NCBI GenBank assembly: GCA_963802905.1
Contig: CAWDKH010000017.1
Span: 186,001 to 250,000 of the forward strand
Source of the DNA: DASQFQ01 sp963802905
GTDB taxonomy: Bacteria > Actinomycetota > Thermoleophilia > Solirubrobacterales > Solirubrobacteraceae
Direction: 5' to 3'
DNA length: 64,000 nucleotides
This document shows positions 25,918 to 33,655 of this stretch, piece by piece. The translations under genes were made by a program, and so were the position numbers. Positions within the stretch are counted from its first letter, which is position 1. Each line of letters begins with the position of its first letter. The notes under the pieces were generated by a model. That model was not told the origin of the DNA. It worked only from the letters and a program-made list of their open reading frames with translations, and did no database searches.

Positions 25918-27987
25918 TTGTCCAACTTCCTGATCGACCACGGGGTCGTCGTCGCGCTCGTGTGCGCTGCGGCCGCGGTCGTGTACGGCGCGGTGACCAG
26001 TCGGTCGCTGCTCGCGCTGTCGCCCGGCAACGAGACCATGCGCGGGCTGTCCCTCGCGATCCAGGAGGGCGCTTCGGCCTACCTGAAGCGCCAGTACACG
26101 GTGATCGGCGCCGTCGGCGTGGTGCTGTTCATCGCGCTGATCCCGCTCCAGAACATCGAGGTCGCGATCGGCTTCCTGATCGGCGGCGTGGCATCAGCGG
26201 CCGCCGGCTTCATCGGCATGAACGTGTCGGTGCGCGCCAACACCCGCGTGGCTGAAGCCGCCCGCGGCGGCATCGGCCCGGCGCTGGATGTCGCGTTCCG
26301 CGGCGGCGCGGTCACCGGCATGCTCGTCGTCGGCCTCGCGCTGACCGGCGTGGCCGGCTACTACGGGGCCCTCACCTGGATCTTCGACGTCGACACCAAG
26401 GAGGCCGTCGACGCGCTCATCGGCCTCGGCTTCGGCGGCTCGCTGATCTCCGTCTTCGCCCGACTCGGCGGCGGCATCTTCACCAAGGGCGCCGACGTCG
26501 GCGCCGACATCGTCGGCAAGATCGAGGCCGGCATCCCCGAGGACGACCCGCGCAACCCGGCCGTGATCGCCGACAACGTGGGCGACAACGTCGGCGACTG
26601 CGCCGGCATGGCGGCGGACCTGTTCGAGACCTACGCGGTCACCGCGGTCGCCGTGATGCTGCTCGGCATCCTCACCTTCGCGCCCGAGAACACGACGCAG
26701 GTCGCGCTCTACCCGCTGGTGCTCGGCGGCGTGTCGATCATCGGCTCGATCATCGGGACGTTCGCCGTGAAGTCCAAGACCGGCAACGTCGAGCGGGCCC
26801 TGTACCAGGGCATGGCCGTGGCGGGCATCATCGCCGCCATCGCCTTCTACCCGATCACCGCGGCGATGATGGACGACCTCGCGCGGGTCGGCGGCCGCGT
26901 GGGTCCCAGCGTCGGCGACCTCTACCTGTGCGCACTGATCGGCCTCGTCATCACGGCGCTGCTGTTCGTGATCACCGACTACTACACCTCGACGCGCTTC
27001 GGCCCGGTCAAGAAGACGGCAAAGGCGTCGGAGACCGGCCACGCGACGAACATCATCCAGGGCCTCTCGTCGGGCCTGCAGGCGACCGCGCTGCCGGCGC
27101 TGGTGATCGTGCTCGGCATCTACCTCTCGTACGAGCTGGCCGGCATCTACGGCATCGGCGTCGCGGTGATGGCGCAGCTCTCGCTGACCGGCGTGATCGT
27201 CGCGCTCGACGCGTTCGGGCCCATCACCGACAACGCCGGCGGCATCGCCGAGATGGCGAACATGCCCGAGGAGGTCCGCAACGTCACCGACCCGCTCGAC
27301 GCGGTCGGCAACACGACGAAGGCGGTCACCAAGGGCTACGCGATCGGCTCGGCCGCGCTCGCGGCGCTGGTGCTGTTCGCGGCGTTCCAGATCGAGCTCA
27401 CCGAAGAGCTCGCCAAGGACGGCAAGGCCGCGACCGTGTTCCTCATCAACGACCCGGACGTGCTGATCGGCCTGCTGATCGGCGGCATCATGGTGTGCCT
27501 GTTCGCCTCGCTGTCGATGGAGGCGGTCGGCCGCGCCGGCGGCGCGGTCGTCGAGGAGGTGCGCCGCCAGTTCGCCGAGAAGCCGGGGATCATGGAGGGC
27601 ACCGAGAAGCCCGACTACGCGCAGTGCGTCGACATCGTCACCAAGACGGCGCAGCGCGAGATGATCCTGCCGTCGCTGATCCCGATCGTCGTGACCCTGA
27701 TCGTCGGCCTGCTGTCGGTCAAGGCGCTCGGCGGCCTGCTGATCGGCGTCATCGTCGTCGGCCTGTTCTTCGCGATCCTCATGACCGCCGGCGGCGGTGC
27801 GTGGGACAACGCGAAGAAGCTGATCGAGGACGGCGCCCACGGCGGCAAGGGCTCCGACGCCCATGCCGCCTCGGTCACCGGCGACACCGTCGGCGACCCG
27901 TTCAAGGACACCGCGGGCCCCGCCATCAACCCGATGATCAAGGTCGCCAACATCGTGGCGCTCCTGATCATCCCGCTGATCGCTTAA
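25918..27987 (+). CDS. hppA: Membrane-bound proton-pumping inorganic pyrophosphatase, K+-insensitive type
   Basis: This is a 689-residue polytopic protein with about 16 helices. The substrate-binding signature is DVGADIVGKIEAGIPEDDPR followed by NPAVIADNVGDNVGDCAGMA. The second acidic cluster is VALDAFGPITDNAGGIAEMA, and the C-terminal one is SDAHAASVTGDTVGDPFKDT. GNTTKAVTKG has Lys where K+-dependent enzymes have Ala, which predicts K+ independence. It couples pyrophosphate hydrolysis to proton export. The start is TTG 25918, preceded by GAGAGG at a 6-nt distance. Confidence 0.95.
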   Translation: MSNFLIDHGVVVALVCAAAAVVYGAVTSRSLLALSPGNETMRGLSLAIQEGASAYLKRQYTVIGAVGVVLFIALIPLQNIEVAIGFLIGGVASAAAGFIGMNVSVRANTRVAEAARGGIGPALDVAFRGGAVTGMLVVGLALTGVAGYYGALTWIFDVDTKEAVDALIGLGFGGSLISVFARLGGGIFTKGADVGADIVGKIEAGIPEDDPRNPAVIADNVGDNVGDCAGMAADLFETYAVTAVAVMLLGILTFAPENTTQVALYPLVLGGVSIIGSIIGTFAVKSKTGNVERALYQGMAVAGIIAAIAFYPITAAMMDDLARVGGRVGPSVGDLYLCALIGLVITALLFVITDYYTSTRFGPVKKTAKASETGHATNIIQGLSSGLQATALPALVIVLGIYLSYELAGIYGIGVAVMAQLSLTGVIVALDAFGPITDNAGGIAEMANMPEEVRNVTDPLDAVGNTTKAVTKGYAIGSAALAALVLFAAFQIELTEELAKDGKAATVFLINDPDVLIGLLIGGIMVCLFASLSMEAVGRAGGAVVEEVRRQFAEKPGIMEGTEKPDYAQCVDIVTKTAQREMILPSLIPIVVTLIVGLLSVKALGGLLIGVIVVGLFFAILMTAGGGAWDNAKKLIEDGAHGGKGSDAHAASVTGDTVGDPFKDTAGPAINPMIKVANIVALLIIPLIA

Positions 27988-27988
27988 G

Positions 27989-28020
27989 CGGAACCTGGCC
28001 CTCTGGGCCAGCGTTTCCCG
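27989..28020. repeat. Palindromic repeat, family B copy 1, behind hppA
   Basis: GGAACCTGGCCC and GGGCCAGCGTTTCC form an imperfect palindrome directly after the hppA stop. The reverse complement of the sequence at 30225-30255 is nearly the same. Both copies sit at the outer edges of the segment with the enolase-like and sigma-factor genes. Confidence 0.75.
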
Positions 28021-29064
28021 GCGAAAGCCCGTTGCCTCCGGTGCCGGAGGCAACGGGCTCGTCGGTAGGCCCTCGGGCGGGTCGGGGCCGTTGAACGGGC
28101 TGGGCGCCACGTCGTTCGGCCCGTCGGGGTGGAAGATCGACGCGAGGAGCTGGATCTGCCCGCGCGCGACGCCAAGCTCGCCCATCCCTCCGCCGTACAT
28201 CAGCAGCCCATCGGCCTCGCCGCGCGCGTAGAGCGCGAGCAGGCGCCGCAGACTGCCCGTGCGGCACGGCTTGATGTTGACGACGCGGATCGGGTTGATC
28301 GGCGTCTTGTCGAGGTCGTCGGCGTGGGTGATGAGCGCGTCGTAGGAGACGCGATCGGAATGCGGGGCCAGCGCCGCCTGGACCTCGGGCAGGTCGTGCG
28401 GGTCCTCGAGGATCGCGTCCGGGAACGAGGCGATGACGTGCTCGTACATGGCGGCGAGCGCCTGCGGGTCCTCGACCTCCATCCCGTACTGGCCCTTGAA
28501 GTCGACGACGTCGACCGCGCGGGTGGCCGCGAGGTCCTCGCAGATGGCCAGCGTCCACGCCGCGGCAGCGTCGAGCTTGAAGTGGACGTCGGGATAGCGC
28601 GAGATCCGGCGGTGGATCGTCTCGGTCGACGGCGGGTCGCCGAGGCCGAGCGAGTTGACGAACGTCAGCGGCCGCGACTCGAGGCCGAGCACGTCGTGCA
28701 GCGGGCGGCCCGCCTGGCGCAGCGCGAGATCGAGCGCCGCCGACTCGAACGCCCAGTTGCGCCACAGGCGCGCCAGTTCCCATTCCGGCGGCTCATGCCA
28801 CTGCTCGACGGTGGCGAGGTGGTCGCAGAAGCTCTCGAGTGTCCAGTCGCCCGCGAGCGGCAACGCGGCGGGCACCTTCGCGAGCGGGTCGGGGTCGTCG
28901 GGCATGACGCCGACGTCCTCGCCGAGCCCGTCGTGGCCGGCGCCGGTGATGCGCACCTGGATTGTCGTCCGGACCTGCCCGTTCAACATCTCCGCGCTCA
29001 GCGTGCCGAGCTCGTAGCCCTCGACGGTGAGCGGCAGGTCGGCGAGCTTCGGCCACAGGCTCAT
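28021..29064 (-). CDS. Enolase-superfamily enzyme (mandelate racemase/muconate cycloisomerase-like), no proper stop
   Basis: About 345 residues start MSLWPKLADLPLTVEGYELG. The barrel has VHFKLDAAAAWT (Lys base position), AVDVVDFKGQYG, DAILEDPHDLPE (metal-binding Glu/Asp), RVSYDALITHADDL, VVNIKPCRTGSLRRL and LMYGGGMGELGVARGQIQLL. The metal and acid/base positions look complete. The substrate is unknown. The conserved part ends near 28060 with NGPDPPEGLPTSPL. Beyond this the frame runs through the hairpins at 27989-28058 and stays open antisense to hppA as far as 26194. I therefore place the end near 28021 and suspect a lost stop or a single-base error. The ATG at 29064 is the first in frame. 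Confidence 0.7.
28027..28058. terminator. 14-bp perfect hairpin between convergent hppA and enolase-like genes
   Basis: The left arm 28027-28040 ends GTTGCCTCCG, the loop is GTGC, and the right arm is 28045-28058. The stem is strong but no T-run follows on either strand. It may still stop or stabilise both converging transcripts. Confidence 0.5.
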
Positions 29065-29104
29065 GAGGCCACGGTGAGGTCGATCGTGAGGCGAGTCATG
29101 CCTC

Positions 29105-29110
29105 TATGTT
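29105..29110 (+). promoter_or_regulatory. Predicted -10 box TATGTT for the sigma-factor gene
   Basis: TATGTT ends 9 nt before the ATG at 29120, in the 55-bp divergent gap with the enolase-like gene. Confidence 0.4.
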
Positions 29111-29119
29111 GCACCCTCG

Positions 29120-30124
29120 ATGGCCGACGACGCCGCCTTCGCCGATCTGGTCGCCCCCTACCGGGGCGAGCTCCACGCCCACTGCTATCGGATGCTCGGG
29201 TCGGTCCACGACGCCGAGGACGCGCTGCAGGAGACGCTGCTGCGCGCGTGGCGGGCGCTCGCGCGCTTCGAGGGCCGCAGCTCGCTGCGCTCGTGGCTCT
29301 ACACGATCGCCACCAACACCTGCCTGACCCAGCTCCAGCGCCGGCCAAGGCGGACGCTGCCGGTCGACTTCGGGCCTTCGACCGACCCCGCCAACGGCCT
29401 CGGCTTGCCACTCGAGGAGTCGGTATGGCTCGAGCCGTATCCCGACGCCGGGCTCGGCTACGAGCAGCGTGAGGGCGTCGAGTTGGCGTTCATCGCCGCG
29501 CTCCAGCACCTGCCGGCCAGCCAGCGCGCGGTGCTGATCCTGCGCGAGGTGCTCGGCTTCTCCGCCGCCGAGACCGCCGAGACGCTCGACACGACGGTCG
29601 CGGCGGTCAACAGCGCGCTCCAGCGGGCGCGCAAGGCGGTCGAGGAGCGCGCGCCGGCGCGCAGCCAGCAGGCGACGCTGCGGGCGCTCGGCGACGACGA
29701 GGTGCGCGCGGTGGTCGAGCGCTACATCGACGCCATGGGGCGCGCCGACGTCGACGCCATGGTCGCGATGCTGGCAGAGGACGCCGCGTGGTCGATGCCG
29801 CCGCTGGCGGCCTGGTTCGGCGGCCTCGAGCAGGTGCGCGGCTTCCTCGAGCACGGCCCGCTGTCGGGGGAGTGGCGCTGGCGCCACCTGCCGGCCTCGG
29901 CCAACGGGCAGCCCACCGTGGCGGTCTACCACTGGGATGAGGCGAGTGGCACGCACCTGCCGTTCGCGCTCGACGTGCTGACGCTGGAGGGCGACCGGAT
30001 CCGCCAGATCACCGCCTTCATCACGCGCACGACCGAGCTCGACGACTTCTCCCGTTGGCCCGAGGCGCCGCTCGGCGGGCGGCTGGCGTTCGAGGCGTTC
30101 GGGCTGCCCGCAGAGATCAAATGA
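29120..30124 (+). CDS. ECF RNA polymerase sigma factor with C-terminal SnoaL-like domain (SigG/SigJ-like)
   Basis: Region 2 (residues 6-85) has HCYRMLGSVHDAEDALQETL, RAWRALARFEGRSSLRSWL and YTIATNTCLTQLQRRPRR. Region 4 (about 130-185) has LQHLPASQRAVLILREVLGF and SAAETAETLDTTVAAVNSAL. Residues 200-320 form an NTF2/SnoaL-like domain (YIDAMGRADVDAMVAMLAED, then VAVYHWDEASGTHLPFALDV). Sigma factors of this group carry the extra domain instead of a separate anti-sigma factor, and it may bind a ligand. At 334 residues the length is normal for the group. Confidence 0.9.
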   Translation: MADDAAFADLVAPYRGELHAHCYRMLGSVHDAEDALQETLLRAWRALARFEGRSSLRSWLYTIATNTCLTQLQRRPRRTLPVDFGPSTDPANGLGLPLEESVWLEPYPDAGLGYEQREGVELAFIAALQHLPASQRAVLILREVLGFSAAETAETLDTTVAAVNSALQRARKAVEERAPARSQQATLRALGDDEVRAVVERYIDAMGRADVDAMVAMLAEDAAWSMPPLAAWFGGLEQVRGFLEHGPLSGEWRWRHLPASANGQPTVAVYHWDEASGTHLPFALDVLTLEGDRIRQITAFITRTTELDDFSRWPEAPLGGRLAFEAFGLPAEIK

Positions 30125-30154
30125 GCGGCAACGCGCCAACTCGAAAAAGAGGGC

Positions 30155-30182
30155 TCAAGTTTTTCGGGCGACCTGCCGATAT
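30155..30182 (+). promoter_or_regulatory. Sigma-28 (flagellar)-like promoter with no flagellar gene nearby
   Basis: TCAAGTTT at 30155 and GCCGATAT at 30175-30182 closely match the sigma-28/sigma-D consensus (TAAAGTTT, GCCGATAA/T), with 16 nt between TCAA and GCCGATAT. The only thing downstream is the hairpin at 30195, so the predicted RNA would be about 30 nt long. Confidence 0.45.
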
Positions 30183-30194
30183 AGGTAAGTACCA

Positions 30195-30215
30195 GCCGCC
30201 CTCGAGGCGGCTTTT
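30195..30215 (+). terminator. Intrinsic terminator
   Basis: GCCGCC and GGCGGC pair around CTCGA, and TTTT follows at 30212-30215. It ends the sigma-factor transcript and any RNA from the sigma-28-like promoter. Confidence 0.65.
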
Positions 30216-30224
30216 GTCGTTCTA

Positions 30225-30280
30225 GGGGAACGCTGGCCCAGGGGGCCAGGTTCCCTTCGGGTATTCGCCCAGAGGGCGAA
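30225..30280. repeat. Palindromic repeat, family B copy 2, plus a second hairpin
   Basis: GGGGAACGCTGGCCC and GGGCCAGGTTCCC (30225-30255) are an inverted copy of the palindrome at 27989-28020. A separate stem, TTCGCCC with GGGCGAA around AGA, lies at 30264-30280. Both lie between the converging sigma-factor and YcaQ-like genes and could act as a terminator on the minus strand. Confidence 0.7.
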
Positions 30281-30285
30281 ACCCG

Positions 30286-31323
30286 CTAGGGCCCTTTCAC
30301 GGTCTTTGCGCCGCAGAAGTGGGCCGTCCGCAGCGCTTCCTCCCGGATCGCCTTCCGCTGCGCGCGCGAGAGCTCGACGTGGGGCGTGATCTCGAGCACG
30401 TCCTCCCGGATCGCCCAGCTTGCCGCCACGCGGCCGTCGACGGTGACCGTCGGGTCGCCGCTCAGCGTGAGCTGGAGCGCCTGCACCTCGGGCGCCATCA
30501 CGCGCTCGCGGTCGGCGTAGGCGAGCAGCGGCTGGTCCCAGTGGGCGAGCAGCCGCGGGGGCAGCGGGGTGTCGGCGGGCGGGAGCGGGGCGCCCGGGAG
30601 GTCGTGCAGGCCGTCGGCGTAGGCGACGGTCTCGAGCCGCTCCCACGCCGCCGCGAAGTCGAGCTGGGCGACGCCCGCCCACGCGGCGACGTCGCGCTTG
30701 GTCGCGGGCCCGAAGGCGCCGAGGTAGCGCTCGAGCACGAGCGTGGCCGCGGCGGCGGGCTCGGGCCGCGGGCGCGGGTCGAGCACGAAGCCCGCGCGGC
30801 GCGGGTCGTCCCAGTGACCGGCGGGCGGGAGCTGGATCAGCGGCAACAGCGTCCGGGCGAAGATGACCGGCGTCCATGCGTCGTCGGTGACGCCGTCGTA
30901 GGCGCCCACGCGCTCGCGGACCTCGGCGTTGGTGCGCGGCTCGCGGAACCACGCGGACAGCTCGGCGGTCACGCGCTCCTCGTCGAGGTGGGCGTACTGC
31001 TTGCGCCACTTGCGCATCCACGGCTGCCGGGTCAGCTGCGCGTAGGCGGGGTAGTCGGCCGCGGCGGCGAGGTGCAGCGTCAGCCGGTTGATCGTCGTCT
31101 TCACGACGCTGCCGGCGGTGATCGCCGCCTCCAGATCCGCGCGCGTGAAGCCGTCGAGCCGGGCGGCGAGCGCGATGAACGGCGCGGGCGGGTGCTGGCC
31201 CTGCAGCGGCGTGAGGCGGCGGATCGCCTCCGCGGGGTCGAGTCGCCGGCGCTCGATCAGCCCTTGGCGGGCGGCGAGCGCGGCGGTCAGCTCCTCCCGT
31301 GTCAGGCGGCGTTGAACGTCCAC
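30286..31323 (-). CDS. Winged-helix DNA-binding protein, YcaQ/AlkZ-like (HTH_42)
   Basis: The 345-residue protein has LTREELTAALAARQGLIERR, LTPLQGQHPPAPFIALAARL, SVVKTTINRLTLHLAAAADY, FGPATKRDVAAWAG and LLAHWDQPLLAYADRERV. These are typical of the PF06224 winged-helix family, which includes the YcaQ/AlkZ interstrand-crosslink DNA glycosylases. Glycosylase members carry a QxQ/QxD motif; here LTPLQGQHP supplies Q-x-Q. A DNA-repair role is therefore plausible but not certain. The start overlaps the 3' end of the secreted-protein gene by 22 bp, so the two are coupled. Confidence 0.82.
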   Translation of the reverse strand: MDVQRRLTREELTAALAARQGLIERRRLDPAEAIRRLTPLQGQHPPAPFIALAARLDGFTRADLEAAITAGSVVKTTINRLTLHLAAAADYPAYAQLTRQPWMRKWRKQYAHLDEERVTAELSAWFREPRTNAEVRERVGAYDGVTDDAWTPVIFARTLLPLIQLPPAGHWDDPRRAGFVLDPRPRPEPAAAATLVLERYLGAFGPATKRDVAAWAGVAQLDFAAAWERLETVAYADGLHDLPGAPLPPADTPLPPRLLAHWDQPLLAYADRERVMAPEVQALQLTLSGDPTVTVDGRVAASWAIREDVLEITPHVELSRAQRKAIREEALRTAHFCGAKTVKGP

Positions 31324-32654
31324 GTGCCCCGGAGGGCGGGCTGCGCGTGCTCGCAGTGCTGCTCAAAGGTCACTTGGAAGGTGCGCAAGGTCCCGTCAGG
31401 GTCGAAGGCCAGGTGGTTGACGGTGAACCTACTGGTGCTCTCGTTGCAGCCGCGGCCGTAGCCGCCGACGTCGAGGCCGGGGGAGTTGTCATTGAACGGG
31501 TAACGGTGCGCGTTCTCGTAGGTGGTCCCGGCCTTCAGCGTCTGCCCCGGCGGCGCGGCGAAGTTGCCGTCCCACCAGCCCTCGGCGTTGGTGAGGTAGA
31601 GGCGCACGAGCGACGGGCTGCCCCACGCGCGGAGCGTGTCGGTCGTCGGGCCGTGCGTCCACGTCTGGCCCTGGCCGATGTAGTCGCCCGCGTCGCTGGT
31701 CATGCGCAGCGACCACGCGCCCGGCACCGGCTGCCGCGGCTCGCCGGTCGGCGTGGTGGGCGTGGGCGTCGGGGCGGGCGCCGGTGCGCCGGCGCCACCG
31801 AGCGCGACGTTCCAGGTCCGCGTCCCGGAGTCGCAGCGCGTGCGCAGCTTCTTGCCGCTGCGGTTGAAGACGCGGGCGCGCAGGCGCAGCGTCCCGCTCG
31901 CGCCCTCGCCGGCGAAGCGGCCCGCGAAGCGGGTGCGGTAGCGGACGAGCGCGTCCACGTAGCGGACGGCAAAGCGCTCGCTGCGCCCGAACGATCCATC
32001 CGCGCGCACGCGGGTCGGCGGCGTGAGGTTGACGAACAGCTCGCGCGGGCCGCGGCGGCACTTCGCGGCGATCGTCCAGCGCGCGGTGACCTTGCGGGCG
32101 TCCTGGCTCGCGCGAATCACCACCGGCGCCTGGAGCCGGTCGACGACCTCGTAGCTGCTCGTGCCGAGGTAGAGCCCGCGTGCGCGCGGCTGCGCGGCGG
32201 CGCCGGCCGGCGGGGTGGCGAGCCGCGCCTCGAACGCTCGCGTGGGCTTGGCGGCGCAGACACGCTTGCGGCCGGAGGTGCGCCGGACGCCGGCGATCCG
32301 CAGGGTCCCGCCGGCGGCGTTCCCGGCCACCGTGCCGCTCAGCGTCCACTCGAACGCGAGCCGCCCGCGCGCGACGCGCTTGACTGACGCCGCGGCGGCG
32401 CTGAACGAGGTGCCGTCGAACGCCACGACCTTGCGCCCGGTGGCCTCGAAGACCTCCTTGCCGCAGCGCAGCGTCGTGTCGAAGCGGACTGCGATCTGGC
32501 TCCCGCGCGGCTGCAAGGAGATGCCGACCGTCGGCTCGTAGCGCTTTGGCAGGGCCGCGGTCTGCAGCCGGCCGCCGCCGAAGGTCTGCGCCGACGCGTC
32601 GCTCGCAAGCCCCAATGCGAGCAGTACCGCCAGCGTCACCAGCCGCGCGGACAC
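31302..32654 (-). CDS. Secreted beta-sandwich protein of unknown function
   Basis: The 450-residue protein has a signal peptide (MSARLVTLAVLLALGLASDA, cleavage near SAQT). Two similar beta-sandwich repeats follow at about residues 35-145 and 160-275, each with a conserved Cys pair (TLRCGKEVF...RKRVCAAK and AAKCRRGPREL...LRTRCDSG). A Thr/Pro linker (APAPTPTPTTPTGEP) leads to a C-terminal domain of about 150 residues with GAWSLRMTSDAGDYIGQGQT and GCNESTSRFTVNHLAFDPDG. It looks like an exported structural or binding protein. No enzyme motif is visible. Confidence 0.75.
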   Translation of the reverse strand: MSARLVTLAVLLALGLASDASAQTFGGGRLQTAALPKRYEPTVGISLQPRGSQIAVRFDTTLRCGKEVFEATGRKVVAFDGTSFSAAAASVKRVARGRLAFEWTLSGTVAGNAAGGTLRIAGVRRTSGRKRVCAAKPTRAFEARLATPPAGAAAQPRARGLYLGTSSYEVVDRLQAPVVIRASQDARKVTARWTIAAKCRRGPRELFVNLTPPTRVRADGSFGRSERFAVRYVDALVRYRTRFAGRFAGEGASGTLRLRARVFNRSGKKLRTRCDSGTRTWNVALGGAGAPAPAPTPTPTTPTGEPRQPVPGAWSLRMTSDAGDYIGQGQTWTHGPTTDTLRAWGSPSLVRLYLTNAEGWWDGNFAAPPGQTLKAGTTYENAHRYPFNDNSPGLDVGGYGRGCNESTSRFTVNHLAFDPDGTLRTFQVTFEQHCEHAQPALRGTWTFNAA

Positions 32655-32683
32655 GTCCTCCGGATTCCCGGAAGACGCGGGTC

Positions 32684-32863
32684 CTACGCCCGGGCGGCCT
32701 TCAGCGTCTTCTTCTTGAGGTCGAGGCTGACGAGGTAGTGGTGCTTGCCCTCGCGCACCGCATGGCCCTGGGTCTCGAGCCGCTTGCAGACCACCGGGCA
32801 GCGCTTGCAGCGCGGCCGGCTCTTGCAGCAGCGCTTGCGTGTCTTGACGCGCTTCATCCCCAT
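32684..32863 (-). CDS. Small Cys-rich basic protein, 59 residues
   Basis: It starts MGMKRVKTRKRCCKSRPRCK and continues RCPVVCKRLETQGHAVREG, with YLVSLDLKKKTLKAARA at the end. Five Cys in 15 residues (CC, C, C, C) suggest a metal-binding knuckle in a Lys/Arg-rich context, so nucleic-acid binding is likely. Third-position GC and the stop and start positions support a real gene, divergent from ferritin. The IdeR-like site lies 13 bp upstream of its start, so it may share iron control. I do not recognise the family. Confidence 0.65.
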   Translation of the reverse strand: MGMKRVKTRKRCCKSRPRCKRCPVVCKRLETQGHAVREGKHHYLVSLDLKKKTLKAARA

Positions 32864-32875
32864 GCCGCGACCATC

Positions 32876-32889
32876 TTAGGACACCCTAA
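32876..32889. promoter_or_regulatory. IdeR/DtxR-like operator between the Cys-rich gene and ferritin
   Basis: TTAGGACACCCTAA is a palindrome with TTAGG/CCTAA half sites, like the core of the DtxR/IdeR iron box (TTAGGTTAGSCTAACCTAA). It overlaps the expected -35 position of the ferritin promoter, which fits iron-dependent control of ferritin. Confidence 0.5.
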
Positions 32890-32907
32890 TCCGAGGGGCG
32901 CGTCCGA

Positions 32908-32913
32908 TAGGGT
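32908..32913 (+). promoter_or_regulatory. Predicted -10 box TAGGGT for ferritin
   Basis: TAGGGT ends 8 nt before the ATG at 32922, predicting a leaderless ferritin mRNA. Confidence 0.45.
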
Positions 32914-32921
32914 CGCCGGCC

Positions 32922-33449
32922 ATGTCATCCCCCGCCTTCGTCGAGCGGCTCAACGAGCAGATCGGCCACGAGTTCGCCGCCCATCAGCAGTACGTCGCCA
33001 TCGCGGTCTACTTCGATGCGGAGACGCTCCCGCGCCTTGCAGCGTTCTTCTACGCGCAGGCGCTCGAGGAGCGCAACCACGCGCTGATGATGACCCAGTT
33101 CCTGATCGACCAGGACCTCGACGCGATCACGCCCGGCGTCGCCGCGCCGCAGGTGGCGTTCGACGATGTCGTGAGCCCGGTCGCGCTCGCGCTCGCGCAG
33201 GAGAAGCGCGTCAGCGAGCAGATCAACGCCCTCGCCGCCTTCGCGCGCGAGCAGGGCGACTACTCGTCCGAGCAGTTCATGCAGTGGTTCATCAAGGAGC
33301 AGATCGAGGAGGTCGCGACGATGTCCGACCTGCTCCGCGTGGTCGAGCGCGCCCGCGAGAACCCGCTCCTCGCCGAGGAGTTCCTCGCGCGCGAGTCGCT
33401 CGGCGACGGCGGCGAGGACCCGGCGTCCCCGCCGATCGCGGGTGGCTAG
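32922..33449 (+). CDS. Ferritin
   Basis: The 175-residue four-helix protein has EQIGHEFAAHQQYVAIAVYF (ferroxidase Glu), FYAQALEERNHALMMTQFLI (Glu-x-x-His) and AREQGDYSSEQFMQWFIKEQ followed by IEEVATMSDLLRVVE. The Glu/His ligands of a ferroxidase centre are present. It stores iron in a 24-mer shell, resembling mycobacterial BfrB. Its stop overlaps the convergent DUF4177 gene by 4 nt. The operator at 32876 suggests iron control. Confidence 0.93.
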   Translation: MSSPAFVERLNEQIGHEFAAHQQYVAIAVYFDAETLPRLAAFFYAQALEERNHALMMTQFLIDQDLDAITPGVAAPQVAFDDVVSPVALALAQEKRVSEQINALAAFAREQGDYSSEQFMQWFIKEQIEEVATMSDLLRVVERARENPLLAEEFLARESLGDGGEDPASPPIAGG

Positions 33450-33646
33450 CTCTCGCGCTTGAAGATGATCACGTGGCCGTCCTTCTCACCGTGGAGGGCC
33501 ATGTGGGTCAGGACCTTCTCGAACTCCCAGCCCTCGGCGCCGAGGGCGTTGATGCGCTCCTCGAACTCCTGGCGGTCGAACTCCTCGTCCTTGCGCCCCA
33601 GGAGGCCGTGGGTGATGACTTCGGTGCGGTACTCGTAGCTCGGCAT
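33446..33646 (-). CDS. DUF4177 family protein
   Basis: The 66-residue protein starts MPSYEYRTEVITHG and has FEERINALGAEGWEFEKVLT and GHVIIFKRES. This is the short DUF4177 pattern of strand, LNxLGxEGWE helix, strand. The function is unknown. It is downstream of the hydrolase gene on the same strand (9-nt gap), so it is probably in its operon. Confidence 0.78.
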   Translation of the reverse strand: MPSYEYRTEVITHGLLGRKDEEFDRQEFEERINALGAEGWEFEKVLTHMALHGEKDGHVIIFKRES

Positions 33647-33655
33647 CCGCGCAGA

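Noticed and set aside
26194..29064. A single 956-codon minus-strand gene including antisense hppA
   Set aside because: Only the first 345 residues match the enolase superfamily. The rest is antisense to the strongly conserved pyrophosphatase.
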